The position numbers were made by a program, and so were the translations under genes. Shown here piece by piece: positions 48,119-56,378 of a stretch of 64,000 nucleotides of DNA. Positions within the stretch are counted from its first letter, which is position 1; every line of letters begins with the position of its first letter. The notes below the pieces were generated by a model. It was not told the DNA's origin and ran no database searches. It saw nothing but the letters and a program-made list of their open reading frames with translations. Origin of the DNA: Muribaculaceae bacterium (GTDB taxonomy: Bacteria > Bacteroidota > Bacteroidia > Bacteroidales > Muribaculaceae); contig JAGASI010000021.1 in assembly GCA_017621845.1 (NCBI GenBank), positions 56,705 through 120,704 of the forward strand. The letters are read 5' to 3'.

Positions 48119-48511
48119 TTAACTATGTTGGCAGATGTAGTCTTCTATGAAGGCTTCGCGGCTGCATCCTACTTCTCCGTATTCGTTGAGCTCCTTCCGG
48201 TATGCGGCCAGGGCTTCGCGCTCCAGGGCGGTCTTATACTCGCGGCCGCCTATGGCGTCGAGTTCGGCGTAGACGTCGGCGGGGTTGTACTCTGTCGGGG
48301 TGCCGTCCAGGTTTACCAGCTCGACTTCCGAGAAGGTCATCGCCTGGAGGTCGCAGGCTCTTACTCCGTTGTCGCCGCAGAAGGTCTTGGCGGCTTCGGC
48401 GTCCTTCCACTGAAGAAGGTAGAAGGCGCCGTTAAGGTAATAGAAGGGTTCGTTAATCGCTACACAGAAGGCGGCGAAGTGTCCCGGGGCTTTTACTTTT
48501 ACTACTTGCAT
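48119..48511 (-). CDS. Hypothetical early protein
   Basis: 130 aa, alpha/beta: MQVVKVKAPGHFAAFCVAIN, FYYLNGAFYLLQWKDAEAAK, LQAMTFSEVELVNLDGTPTE. Second gene of the early operon. Not recognised; anti-host function possible because of its place. Confidence 0.6.
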   Translation of the reverse strand: MQVVKVKAPGHFAAFCVAINEPFYYLNGAFYLLQWKDAEAAKTFCGDNGVRACDLQAMTFSEVELVNLDGTPTEYNPADVYAELDAIGGREYKTALEREALAAYRKELNEYGEVGCSREAFIEDYICQHS

Positions 48512-48526
48512 GGTCGTGTCGTTTTA

Positions 48527-48757
48527 TTAGTGAGCGTAGAAGGTTATTTTAAGGCCGCGGCGCAGCTTGCATACTACCTTGTCGAGCATGTCGCGGAAGG
48601 CGCGGGCTATGAATTTGGCGGCCAGGTCGAGGCCTATAAGCTCCAGAAGGCCGCTAACGCCTACGAGCTTGTTAATGCGGTTGCCGTTCTGGTCGACGCC
48701 GTAGACTTTAATAAGCCAATTACGGTTAATCTCTGTTACTGTGTAGTTTTTAATCAT
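48527..48757 (-). CDS. First gene of the early operon
   Basis: 76 aa: MIKNYTVTEINRNWLIKVYG, IGLDLAAKFIARAFRDMLDK, basic end KLRRGLKITFYAH. It is the first gene after the early promoter, about 75 nt downstream of the probable start of transcription. Similar small basic proteins open early operons in other Bacteroidota prophages. Function unknown. Confidence 0.65.
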   Translation of the reverse strand: MIKNYTVTEINRNWLIKVYGVDQNGNRINKLVGVSGLLELIGLDLAAKFIARAFRDMLDKVVCKLRRGLKITFYAH

Positions 48758-48786
48758 CTTGTCTTCTATTTAAGTGTTTTTTGTTA

Positions 48787-48818
48787 TTGTGTGCCTCGGC
48801 AAAAATCGCTAACTTTGC
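48787..48818 (+). promoter_or_regulatory. Promoter of repressor gene
   Basis: TTG (48787-48789), 20-nt spacer, TAACTTTGC (48810-48818) on the plus strand. It fires toward the repressor and through both operators, and faces the early promoter, whose transcript starts within about 10 bp. Confidence 0.65.
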
Positions 48819-48838
48819 GCTATCTCCTTGAACACAAT

Positions 48839-48869
48839 GCAAAGGTAATATAAATATTTGGTATTGCAA
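48839..48869 (-). promoter_or_regulatory. Early (lytic) promoter
   Basis: On the minus strand TACCTTTGC (48839-48847) with TTG 19 nt upstream inside operator 1. It drives the early operon from 48757 leftwards. Repressor bound at the operator would block the -33 region. Confidence 0.7.
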
Positions 48870-48885
48870 TATAAGTATTGCAATA
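48862..48885. promoter_or_regulatory. Two tandem palindromic operators
   Basis: TATTGCAATA at 48862-48871 and again at 48876-48885, each a perfect 10-bp palindrome, 14 bp centre to centre. They lie between the two promoters and the repressor ATG at 48915, and operator 1 overlaps the -33 of the early promoter. A third AT-rich dyad (AATATAAATATT) follows. Confidence 0.75.
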
Positions 48886-48914
48886 TTAACATTTTTTAAT
48901 AATATAAATATTAT

Positions 48915-49427
48915 ATGACTTCAAATATCTCTTTAGCCGAAAGGATCCAGCTTCTAATAGATGCGTCCAAATTAACCATACCAAAATTTGCAGCGGCTAT
49001 CGGTGCAAAGACGCCGCAGGCTATCCGTGAAATACTAAAAGGGACGACTAAAACTCTGTCAGGAAATCTATCAGAGGGATTATTTAAGCTGTTCCCAGAC
49101 CTTAATCCCCTTTGGTTACATCAGGGCGATGGAAGCATGTTTATAAATAAAGATGGCCTCGTGTCTAAAGAAGAAGCTCTGTTGTTAGCGGCTAATGAAA
49201 ATATTGTTTCGATCCTCGAGCGAATAACAGAATTACAAAATGAATTAAAAGAGGCTGCCTCTGAGAGGCGCGACTTGGTAGCTTTAGCGAAGTCGCAACA
49301 GCAAACAATCTCCGAGCAGGCGGCTACAATATCCCGCCAGGCTATAACAATCGAAAAACTTGCCGAAGGCTCTAAAAAAGTATCAGTAGAAGCGCCGGGG
49401 ATTCTTGCCCCTGCGGATGTAGACTGA
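48915..49427 (+). CDS. Phage repressor, XRE HTH with coiled coil
   Basis: 170 aa. Residues 6-60 (LAERIQLLIDASKLTIPKFA, AAIGAKTPQAIREILKGTTK) form a lambda-repressor-like helix-turn-helix; 63-72 hold the PDLNPLWLHQGDG motif usual after such HTHs. Residues about 88-155 are coiled coil (LERITELQNELKEAASERRD). No S24 peptidase domain is present, so RecA-driven self-cleavage is unlikely; induction must use another route. It is transcribed away from the early operon and sits next to the paired operators. Confidence 0.85.
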   Translation: MTSNISLAERIQLLIDASKLTIPKFAAAIGAKTPQAIREILKGTTKTLSGNLSEGLFKLFPDLNPLWLHQGDGSMFINKDGLVSKEEALLLAANENIVSILERITELQNELKEAASERRDLVALAKSQQQTISEQAATISRQAITIEKLAEGSKKVSVEAPGILAPADVD

Positions 49428-49475
49428 CAATAATAGGAGGCTTCTTGTTCCCGGAAATTTGTAATAACTGAAGTA

Positions 49476-50042
49476 ATGAAGGAATTTAATAACGATCCTA
49501 TCTTTGAAGCCTGGCGTAATGCTATGCGGATGGATAGCCAGGTACGTGGGCTTCTGGATAAAGCTATAACGGAAGGCGGGACGGTGGAAGCCCCGAAGGC
49601 TGTAAACTCCCAGGCTGCTGTTTGGCTACTGGGGCGCGGCTGTATAGTAACCGAAGGCTACGACGATAATAATTTTTATTACTATATACCCGAAGAAGTC
49701 CCGGCAGAATTAATTAACGAGTGCCATGCTTATTGGGCTGACCAGGTCGCGCGGCTTGACGATGTTAGGGGTGCGTTAAAGAGGCTTCGTTTGCGGGCTA
49801 ATTCTTGCGGTTTCGATATAAATAAAGTCGTAGCCCCTGGGGCTGAAGGCAGCGCAGATAGCTGGGAGTTATATGCAAAGGAGCTTAGCCGCTGCCTTGA
49901 CCGTGCGGAAGCAGCCCCAGAGATTGCGCCGGTTCCTACGCCGGCAGCTCCGGTGAAGGCCAGCACCTCCGGTGTTGTTATTACATTCCTGCTTATGCTA
50001 ATATTTGCCATCTTCCTTACCTGGGCTTGTTTTATCCGTTAA
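49476..50042 (+). CDS. Membrane-anchored lysogeny-region protein
   Basis: 188 aa. Soluble part with NFYYYIPEEVPAELINECHA and a helical middle (VARLDDVRGALKRLRLRAN), then a Pro/Ala linker (IAPVPTPAAPVKAS) and a C-terminal membrane helix (GVVITFLLMLIFAIFLTWAC). It is next to the repressor, so may be made in the lysogen; superinfection exclusion is a possible role. No family match. Confidence 0.65.
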   Translation: MKEFNNDPIFEAWRNAMRMDSQVRGLLDKAITEGGTVEAPKAVNSQAAVWLLGRGCIVTEGYDDNNFYYYIPEEVPAELINECHAYWADQVARLDDVRGALKRLRLRANSCGFDINKVVAPGAEGSADSWELYAKELSRCLDRAEAAPEIAPVPTPAAPVKASTSGVVITFLLMLIFAIFLTWACFIR

Positions 50043-50090
50043 CTCCCATATATAGAGATATGTACGCGCGCCCGCGTGAGTAAAATCGGC

Positions 50091-50105
50091 GTATTATGGT
50101 GGTAC
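50091..50105. promoter_or_regulatory. Weaker copy of the late palindrome (site 4)
   Basis: GTATTATGGTGGTAC differs from GTACTATGATAGTAC at three positions. It lies in the 158-bp gap (50043-50215) before the small genes leading to integrase. No -7 box is found at the spacing of sites 1 and 3. The gap contains no gene I can support. Confidence 0.4.
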
Positions 50106-50215
50106 GCGAAAAACGCGCAGAAATGGCCTTATTTTGGTCTTCTTTGCCCCGAGGTAATAAAGTGTACCAGTTAAGCCCGAAAAGGCCGTAGGCGCAAAAT
50201 TTGAGAAAAATAACT

Positions 50216-50392
50216 ATGAAAATAGATGTAAATACCTTCTACCACTGCCAGGCGCTTTATCCGTATATGCCCCGGCCGTTGTTTGACGCTCTGGAGGCCG
50301 CCTGGCTTGCCGGCTGTAGCTGTGCCGAAGTCTCCGAAGCAGACTTTAATAGTATGAAGCAAAAAGCCCCCGCCGAAGTATGGCCAGAATGA
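50216..50392 (+). CDS. Small integrase-operon protein
   Basis: 58 aa from ATG 50216 (a TTG at 50201 is also in frame): MKIDVNTFYHCQALYPYMPR, LFDALEAAWLAGCSCAEVSE. It overlaps the next gene by 13 nt. Size and position suggest an excisionase-like or regulatory role, but no HTH is obvious. Confidence 0.55.
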   Translation: MKIDVNTFYHCQALYPYMPRPLFDALEAAWLAGCSCAEVSEADFNSMKQKAPAEVWPE

Positions 50393-50688
50393 GCCCAGCC
50401 CCTTCGGAAGTATGGCAGGCGACGAGCCGCAGGTTCTTTGCCGCCGTGGCTGCTCTGGTCGACGCCGGGCGGCTGGCGTCGCTGTCGGCGTTCTGCTCCG
50501 AGCATGGTTTCTCGGCGCCTCGTTACCGGGCGCTTCGCCTGGCTTATGGGTTGACGCCTAAAGAGGGCTACGTCTGTCCCTATAGCGGCGTCGAAGTCGA
50601 TGCGCTGGCCGTGCTGGCGTCTAAATATCCGGTTTCGGCCTCCTGGCTTCTGACTGGGCGCGGCCGGATCCTAACGTTGCGGCCATGA
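50380..50688 (+). CDS. HTH-like protein preceding integrase
   Basis: 102 aa. VAALVDAGRLASLSAFCSEH, GFSAPRYRALRLAYGLTPKE and YPVSASWLLTGRGRILTLRP: the last part is the 'S-x-x-W-L-L-T-G-x-G' stretch found after helix-turn-helix in phage repressors of Bacteroidota. It may be an excisionase/regulator. 4-nt ATGA overlap with integrase. Confidence 0.65.
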   Translation: MARMSPAPSEVWQATSRRFFAAVAALVDAGRLASLSAFCSEHGFSAPRYRALRLAYGLTPKEGYVCPYSGVEVDALAVLASKYPVSASWLLTGRGRILTLRP

Positions 50689-52052
50689 AGTTCTCTATTA
50701 AAATAGGTCTGCACGTAAAGCCGAATAACGCCGGCCAGGAAGTTGCCGACGAGGTAGGCATCCGGCTCCGGGTCTCCTGGGCTGGGCGCCGGTGCGATTT
50801 GCGCTCTGGCTATGTTATCGCCCCGGGCAAATGGGACGCCGCTAACTCCTGCGTCCGGCTCGGCGCTAAAAATAGCTATCGGCAGACGGCCGGCGAAATT
50901 AACCGGGCGCTTACTCGGCAGGCCTCGACGGTGGAAGAAGTATTAACGCGCTTCGAGCTCGATCACGCCGGCGCGGCTCCTACGGTCGCCGAATTTAAGG
51001 CGCTTTTTGATGAAGCCGAAGGAAGGGCGAAGGCGAAGCCGGCCGAAGAAGCGCCGGCGGCTCCTGGCTTCTTCCAGGTCTTCGACAAATTTACGGCCGA
51101 GATGGGTATTACTAATAACTGGACGCCGGCGACGTTTACAAAGTTTAAGGCGATCCGGAAGCATGTAGAAGGGTGGCGCGCCGGGGTCTCCCTGGCTGAC
51201 TTCGATAAAGCTGACTTTGCCAGCTGGGTGTCGTACCTGCAGAATACGGCGAAGCTATTAAATACTACGGTGGCTAAAAATGTCGCCTTCTTGCGCTGGT
51301 TCCTTCGATGGGCGGCCGCTAACGGTTACTACTCCGGCCAGGCTCATGAAAGCTATAGGCCGCGTTTTAAGGGTCTCGACTGCAAAGAGGTTATATTTCT
51401 TTCGTGGGAGGAGCTCCAGCACTTCCTTACGTTTGAATTTGAGCCGGGCTGTCCCTCCTTCGGCCAGGTTCGTGATGTGTTTTGCTTCTGCTGCTTTACC
51501 GGCCTTCGCTACTCTGACGCGGCGAAGCTCCGGCGGTCGGATATCCATCTGGACGCGAAGGCGCCTTATATGTCTATCGTAACTAAAAAAACTACTGACC
51601 GGCTACGTATCGAGCTAAATAAATACGCGCTGGCCATACTCGAAAAATACGCGGGGGTCGGCTTCCCTGGCGATAAAGCCCTGCCGGTAATAAGTAATCA
51701 GAAAATGAACGAGCACCTACATGACGCCGCCGAAGCGGCCGGTATCGACGAGCCGGTTAATATTGTCGCCTACGCCGGCAATATGCGCCAGGAGCGGGTG
51801 GTGCCTAAATATGAAGTCTTGACTACTCACGCCGGCCGCCGTACCTTCGTAGTTAATGCGCTTCGCCTGGGGATCCCTCCGGCCGTTGTTATGTCCTGGA
51901 CTGGGCACAGCGATTTTAAGGCTATGAAGCCTTATATAAAAATCGTGGACGAGTCGAAGGTCGAAAACATGGAGCGCTTTAATTCCTTCGGCGTGGCTCC
52001 TTCCGGAGAAGTACCCGAAAACGTACCCGGAAAAGCCGAAAATAATAAATAA
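50685..52052 (+). CDS. Tyrosine integrase of prophage 1
   Basis: 455 aa, Bacteroidota-type integrase with an N-terminal arm-binding domain, a SAM-like core-binding domain (about 125-235) and a catalytic domain. Catalytic residues: R275 region (FTGLRYSDAAKL), TKKTTDRLRI (lysine), H382-A-G-R385, H408 (WTGHSD) and nucleophile Y417 (MKPYIKIV). It ends 97 bp before the att copy at 52149 and should recombine the phage with the tRNA-Ser 3' end. Confidence 0.93.
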   Translation: MKFSIKIGLHVKPNNAGQEVADEVGIRLRVSWAGRRCDLRSGYVIAPGKWDAANSCVRLGAKNSYRQTAGEINRALTRQASTVEEVLTRFELDHAGAAPTVAEFKALFDEAEGRAKAKPAEEAPAAPGFFQVFDKFTAEMGITNNWTPATFTKFKAIRKHVEGWRAGVSLADFDKADFASWVSYLQNTAKLLNTTVAKNVAFLRWFLRWAAANGYYSGQAHESYRPRFKGLDCKEVIFLSWEELQHFLTFEFEPGCPSFGQVRDVFCFCCFTGLRYSDAAKLRRSDIHLDAKAPYMSIVTKKTTDRLRIELNKYALAILEKYAGVGFPGDKALPVISNQKMNEHLHDAAEAAGIDEPVNIVAYAGNMRQERVVPKYEVLTTHAGRRTFVVNALRLGIPPAVVMSWTGHSDFKAMKPYIKIVDESKVENMERFNSFGVAPSGEVPENVPGKAENNK

Positions 52053-52148
52053 TCGCCGTTGCATGGCGTTAAAGCCGGGAGGCCTAAATCGCAGGCGGCT
52101 TGTGTGCTCTGATACTGTCTGAAATAGCCTAAAATCAAAGGTCGAGAG

Positions 52149-52161
52149 CCTCTCTCTCCGC
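52149..52161 (+). repeat. attR core
   Basis: CCTCTCTCTCCGC, identical to the tRNA-Ser 3' end at 4567-4579. It is followed by CA (GCCA), which would restore an encoded CCA end for the tRNA, and then by a terminator hairpin. So this side holds the original downstream flank. Confidence 0.85.
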
Positions 52162-52162
52162 C

Positions 52163-52206
52163 AAATCGAGTCTAAGCGACAGTACAACAGCCACTTAGAC
52201 TCGATT
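52163..52206 (+). terminator. Terminator downstream of original tRNA-Ser flank
   Basis: AAATCGAGTCTAAG pairs with CTTAGACTCGATTT (14 bp perfect, 16-nt loop), followed by TTAAATTTT. It stands 2 bp after the att core, as expected for the terminator of the uninterrupted tRNA-Ser gene. The rest of 52207-52295 is AT-rich leader for the next integrase. Confidence 0.7.
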
Positions 52207-52295
52207 TTTAAATTTTACTCGGACAAATTCGGGACAAAAAAATAAGAGATAGACATATAAATTTTGGTAATGTAACATTCTTTGGAACGTAAAGA

Positions 52296-53459
52296 ATGTT
52301 AAAAAAAATGTACCCCTACAAAAACGATTCTCGTCCACGTAGTATAATACTACAATTTACCTATCCGCGTTTGCATACCGGTAAATCATGGTATGTAGAT
52401 TTTACAAGTTATGACCCCGCAATCGGAGAGATGCGTCGTAAAAAATACATGATCAACAGCATCTCGAAGATATCTGATCGACGCAAACGGGCTACTGAAC
52501 TTATAGAAGCACTCACTAAACGACTACGCGCCGGTTGGTCTCCTTGGGTAAATGTAGATGACAATCGAGGCTATACAGACCTTAACGACGCATTGGATAA
52601 ATACCAAGCATACATCAATAAGATGGATAAGGATAAAACTCGTAAATCCTATTCTTCACGCCTAACGATTTTTAGAGAGTTCTTAAAAACTCGAGTTGTC
52701 ACTCCTAAATATGTATACCAGTACGACACAGCGCTTATTTCAGATTTTCTCGATTGGATACATCTCGATAGGGACTGTAGCCCTAGAACCCGCAACAACT
52801 ACCGTGGATGGTGTAGCTCTTTGGCTAGCTTTTTCATCGAAAGAGAATATATAGCAGTTAACCCGACCGAAAAAATCAAGAACCTCACAGAGTCTCCCAA
52901 AATCAGACAACCACTATCCGGAAGGATGTTAAGACAGCTATCTCAATACCTTAGCGAGAAAAATTTACACTATCTTTTGGCTTGTCGGATGGAATATTAT
53001 ACCTTTATCCGTCCTACCGAGTTAAGCTATCTTAAAATCAGCGACATATCGCTCAAAAACCAAACTGTGTTTATTCCGGGCGAAGTATCAAAAAACCGTC
53101 GAGATGGTCTTGTTGGTCTTAATGATGAGATTGTAAAACTTATGCTTGACCTAGGAGTGTTTAATCACCCCGGCGATTACTATCTATTTAGTGATGGCAT
53201 GAGACCCGGTAAAAATAGAATGTCAAGTGAGATTTTCCGGCGAGAGTGGAAGAAAATACGCAAAGCTCTTAAATGGAGTAAAGAATACCAATTTTACAGC
53301 CTCAAAGACTCAGGGCTTAGAGATCTTGCAAATGCCGAAGGTATCGTTATCGCCCGAGACCAGGCACGTCACACCGATATATCAACCACCAATAAATATC
53401 TTCAAGGCCGCAACACCCCTATACACAGCGAAACAATACATTTTAACGGTGTTCTCTGA
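52296..53459 (+). CDS. Tyrosine recombinase of prophage 2
   Basis: 387 aa, with a start alternative at 52308 (M-Y-P-Y-K). N-terminal arm (KSWYVDFTSYDPAIGEMRRK), core-binding region (ALDKYQAYINKMDKDKTRKS), catalytic domain with R239 (FIRPTELSYLK), VSKNRRDGLVGL and Y368 (TTNKYLQGR). The usual HxLRH box reads S339-G-L-R342-D and the second histidine region reads A-R-H359-T-D, so box II is atypical. It ends 17 nt inside the convergent 53443-53787 gene. Confidence 0.88.
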   Translation: MLKKMYPYKNDSRPRSIILQFTYPRLHTGKSWYVDFTSYDPAIGEMRRKKYMINSISKISDRRKRATELIEALTKRLRAGWSPWVNVDDNRGYTDLNDALDKYQAYINKMDKDKTRKSYSSRLTIFREFLKTRVVTPKYVYQYDTALISDFLDWIHLDRDCSPRTRNNYRGWCSSLASFFIEREYIAVNPTEKIKNLTESPKIRQPLSGRMLRQLSQYLSEKNLHYLLACRMEYYTFIRPTELSYLKISDISLKNQTVFIPGEVSKNRRDGLVGLNDEIVKLMLDLGVFNHPGDYYLFSDGMRPGKNRMSSEIFRREWKKIRKALKWSKEYQFYSLKDSGLRDLANAEGIVIARDQARHTDISTTNKYLQGRNTPIHSETIHFNGVL

Positions 53460-53787
53460 ACAAATCCGTCTTGGCCTTGGCCTTGCAGTCGCGGCGGTAG
53501 GCTTGATACTCCATATACTCCGACACTTGGGCTTCGGTGTGGTTGGGGTCGAGATAGTTGTTGATAAGGGCCGTCTCGGCGGTTGTACTGTAACGACGCC
53601 TTATCAGCTCGGCGACCTTGGACTCATACTCGTGGCGCGTCATCCGTGGCGCTTCCTCGATTTCTTCAAACACTTCGGCTGTCTCGCCGGTTAACACAGT
53701 CGCGCGGTGGAAATAAATGTCCTCACCGATACGATGCACCATCTTCCCCTCGGTGCTGTAAACTTGGTTATTCTCGATTGTTATCAT
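53443..53787 (-). CDS. Small phage tail-module protein
   Basis: 114 aa: MITIENNQVYSTEGKMVHRI, GEDIYFHRATVLTGETAEVF, then YESKVAELIRRRYSTTAETA. Similar small proteins follow tail adhesin genes in Bacteroidota prophages (the pattern 'I-E-N-N-x-V-x-S-x-x-G-x-x-V'). Last gene of the tail operon of prophage 2; exact role unknown. Confidence 0.65.
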   Translation of the reverse strand: MITIENNQVYSTEGKMVHRIGEDIYFHRATVLTGETAEVFEEIEEAPRMTRHEYESKVAELIRRRYSTTAETALINNYLDPNHTEAQVSEYMEYQAYRRDCKAKAKTDLFREHR

Positions 53788-53811
53788 AATTTTATTATTT
53801 ATATAGTCTCA

Positions 53812-54939
53812 TCACTCATTCATTTGCCACGCTATTGATATTTGCTTATCTTTAGCCTTATTAATTATAGTAGGAGTTATCGTAACACTCTCATTAAGCG
53901 TCACTGTTATTGGAGATGTATTAGCCGCATGGTCGATTAGATACTCCACAGACTCGGTACTCAGATTTGGGGAGTCGCCAAACGAGATAGACCGGTCCAG
54001 TAGCTCAATCTTGACCTCCTGTAAGGCCGTACAACCCTTAAACGCATCATTACACGACGACATCTGACTGCAATATATCACCGGCTTAATCGCCCTCAAC
54101 GCCGAGCAATAAGCCCACGCCCTATCGATACTCTGAGGTGTGATGTAATTATAACCTCTGATATTTGAGATAACCACAAGGTTGTTGTCATTTAACCAGC
54201 ACTCTTTCAGCGACCACGTTCCCTCAGCCGATACCACCGTCCGAGGCGTCACTCTCTCGCGATAATGTGCCATGCCGCTCTCCATCAGGTATGCACCGCG
54301 CCACCCGAGTATCGACATGACCTCGCTTGCCGTCAGGTCCGTGACGTCATAAGCGGTAAACTTACCCGTGTCCTCGTTATAGCCACCATCGGTGCCAATC
54401 TCATTTATCCACTCGTCTATCAACAGGGCGAGCTTTGCCTTGTCTGTCAGCGATAAGGAGCTGTCAGCATTAACAGTAATCTCGGTTGAGGATTTAAGTT
54501 TAGCCTGCTTATTTTTGATGTCGGTTGACATATCACTAAACTTCTGCTCACTATTGCCGGTATGTGTCTCCAGGGTATTATTTACATCTTCGGCCAACAA
54601 TAACGTAGATGCTATCGACTCACGCAATTTATTTAGTGTGGCGGTCAATGTCTCGCTGTCTTTGATACCTTCCAAAAATGCTATTACCTCATTAAAGTTA
54701 TCGATGGCTGACGAGGCATTATCGCCCAATAAGCGGTCTAAACGTTGATCGATGGTAGAGACCGCTGCCACTCGATTTAACTTTTCGGTCTCAAGATTTT
54801 CCGCATTGGTCTTCTGTGATATGTTGAGATAGTCGAGGACCGAGGCTACCATAGCGTTAGTAACGCTTTCGGGAGCTTCAGCGTCTCTGATGACATTAAT
54901 CAAGGTGTTAATATCGGTTTGTGTTAAAGTGACTGACAT
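53812..54939 (-). CDS. Tail adhesin with leucine-rich (BspA-like) C-terminus
   Basis: 375 aa. N-terminal helical stalk (residues 1-165; ETEKLNRVAAVSTIDQRLDR, LNKLRESIASTLLLAEDVNN), middle domain (GWRGAYLMESGMAHYRERVT), then ALRAIKPVIYCSQMSSCNDA and FKGCTALQEVKIELLDRSIS, the 'F-x-x-C-x-x-L-x-x-V/I' pattern of BspA leucine-rich repeats. Probably a receptor-binding fibre of prophage 2, trimeric by its coiled coil. Confidence 0.7.
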   Translation of the reverse strand: MSVTLTQTDINTLINVIRDAEAPESVTNAMVASVLDYLNISQKTNAENLETEKLNRVAAVSTIDQRLDRLLGDNASSAIDNFNEVIAFLEGIKDSETLTATLNKLRESIASTLLLAEDVNNTLETHTGNSEQKFSDMSTDIKNKQAKLKSSTEITVNADSSLSLTDKAKLALLIDEWINEIGTDGGYNEDTGKFTAYDVTDLTASEVMSILGWRGAYLMESGMAHYRERVTPRTVVSAEGTWSLKECWLNDNNLVVISNIRGYNYITPQSIDRAWAYCSALRAIKPVIYCSQMSSCNDAFKGCTALQEVKIELLDRSISFGDSPNLSTESVEYLIDHAANTSPITVTLNESVTITPTIINKAKDKQISIAWQMNE

Positions 54940-54945
54940 TGTTAT

Positions 54946-56127
54946 CTATTTAAATTGTTTACTGAATTGCTTGGAGAATACCCGTGGTTTATGACAAACA
55001 TCTGTCGAGGATATATCCGGTAATATATTAATCTCATACTGATCCATCTCGAGTTTTAAAGTTATCGGTACCGGCTCGTCAAGATTAAAATTATAGGACA
55101 TATTCTCTATCGACGGGATAACCTTCACCGGGTCACTGTATACATCTACAAGATAGACCTCATCACTCGATATCATATCCTCAAGGAAAGACAACCTATC
55201 AATACTTGTTACCAATGTATCAATCTCCATGTATTTCCCCATCTCGAGACGTTCACGATCAGAATAAAAACACCCTGTAACTCGATCATATCGCTTAAAA
55301 GCTGTATCATCATCGCTATCATATACCGGTGACAATCGAGCCATTCCCGTAATATCGATAATTTCAAACACGCCTAACGAGTTGCGGAACTTCAACCGAT
55401 AACGCTCTCTTACATTGTCGGCTTGCTCGATAATGATTCGACACGAGAAATTGCCCTCGACATACACATCAATAATCGAGGGGATTGTACTATACTCGCT
55501 CATAAACGTCTGTCTGACCTTATTTAGATCCAGGGTCCACACACCGCCATCTTGTCCTCCCATACTACACACATCACCGGTGACGACATCCTTCAGCTCA
55601 AAATCTCCCCATCCGTTAGGAGCTATGAAATAAAACGGATACAGCTCTGTCTCCTTTACAACGATGCGCCACCCGGCTGTACGTGTGGTCAGGAAAAAAT
55701 TACCTTTGGGATTAAGAAAACGAGCTTTAAACGCATCAGTGCCTGCATTGACGTAGTGTCGGTAATTCTGCCGTGATACGCCCCCGTATACAGCTGTAAG
55801 ATTCATCACACCTTCATGTCCGTCATATTCCATTTCAATAGACACCCGACGACAAGACAGATTCATCATATCCTCAATACACTCCATCGGATATATACCC
55901 GGCTCATCAGCCTTGAGTTCGGTAAATGGAGCAATATAGGCATCAAGTATTTCCGATATGTCAATCCTGGTCGGGGGATAAAACCTACCGACATAGACCT
56001 CCAGTCCATCGAGAGTCACAACAAAACGTCCACCGCGACTATCATAGGCAGTAGCCGGGAAACCGTCTGTTATTACTATCGGGTTACGTGTAAAACCATA
56101 ACCTGAGGGTATATTAAGCAAAGGCAT
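54946..56127 (-). CDS. Tail protein of prophage 2
   Basis: 393 aa, beta-rich, from MPLLNIPSGYGFTRNPIVIT through AYDSRGGRFVVTLDGLEVYV, RIDISEILDAYIAPFTELKA and YRLKFRNSLGVFEIIDITGM. It resembles a tail-tip base protein placed between the large tail protein and adhesin. The C-terminus repeats F-S-K-Q-F twice. Structural by context. Confidence 0.65.
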   Translation of the reverse strand: MPLLNIPSGYGFTRNPIVITDGFPATAYDSRGGRFVVTLDGLEVYVGRFYPPTRIDISEILDAYIAPFTELKADEPGIYPMECIEDMMNLSCRRVSIEMEYDGHEGVMNLTAVYGGVSRQNYRHYVNAGTDAFKARFLNPKGNFFLTTRTAGWRIVVKETELYPFYFIAPNGWGDFELKDVVTGDVCSMGGQDGGVWTLDLNKVRQTFMSEYSTIPSIIDVYVEGNFSCRIIIEQADNVRERYRLKFRNSLGVFEIIDITGMARLSPVYDSDDDTAFKRYDRVTGCFYSDRERLEMGKYMEIDTLVTSIDRLSFLEDMISSDEVYLVDVYSDPVKVIPSIENMSYNFNLDEPVPITLKLEMDQYEINILPDISSTDVCHKPRVFSKQFSKQFK

Positions 56128-56136
56128 AATTATTAA

Positions 56137-56340
56137 TCACTTATAAGTTACAGATACTGCCGAGCCATGTATTCCCGTCTCGCTATGCAAGGTTTTCAGG
56201 AATTCGTCACGCTCGGCCGATGGCGTGGTTATAAACCTGTAGAAGTCTGAGAACGTTCCCAAATGGTTTTGTTTCCATTTTTCAAACACGTCCTCGACTC
56301 CTTCCACTCGCGGTGCCGATATGATATTTTCAGTTTTCAT
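56137..56340 (-). CDS. Small tail-module protein
   Basis: 67 aa: MKTENIISAPRVEGVEDVFE, KWKQNHLGTFSDFYRFITTP. Between two large tail genes with short gaps; unknown function. Same-strand spacing and codon use support it as real. Confidence 0.6.
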   Translation of the reverse strand: MKTENIISAPRVEGVEDVFEKWKQNHLGTFSDFYRFITTPSAERDEFLKTLHSETGIHGSAVSVTYK

Positions 56341-56378
56341 AACACAAAGCTCGGTATTAAACTATTACTATCAAAGGA

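Larger units (their letters stand above)
4567..52161. mobile_element. Prophage 1: complete siphovirus-like prophage with DGR
   Basis: Bounded by a 13-bp direct repeat, CCTCTCTCTCCGC, at 4567-4579 (3' end of tRNA-Ser) and 52149-52161 (97 bp after the integrase stop codon). Between them lie integrase, repressor, early recombination and replication genes, terminase, portal, capsid, connectors, tail tube, tape measure, tail tip, DGR and lysis genes in a coherent order. No inactivated gene was noticed. The interior is visibly richer in G+C than the flanking host genes. Genome size is about 47.6 kb. Confidence 0.93.

Noticed and set aside
50685..53459. Both integrases belonging to one element
   Set aside because: The att core lies between them, their sequences and base composition differ, and each heads a different gene set.
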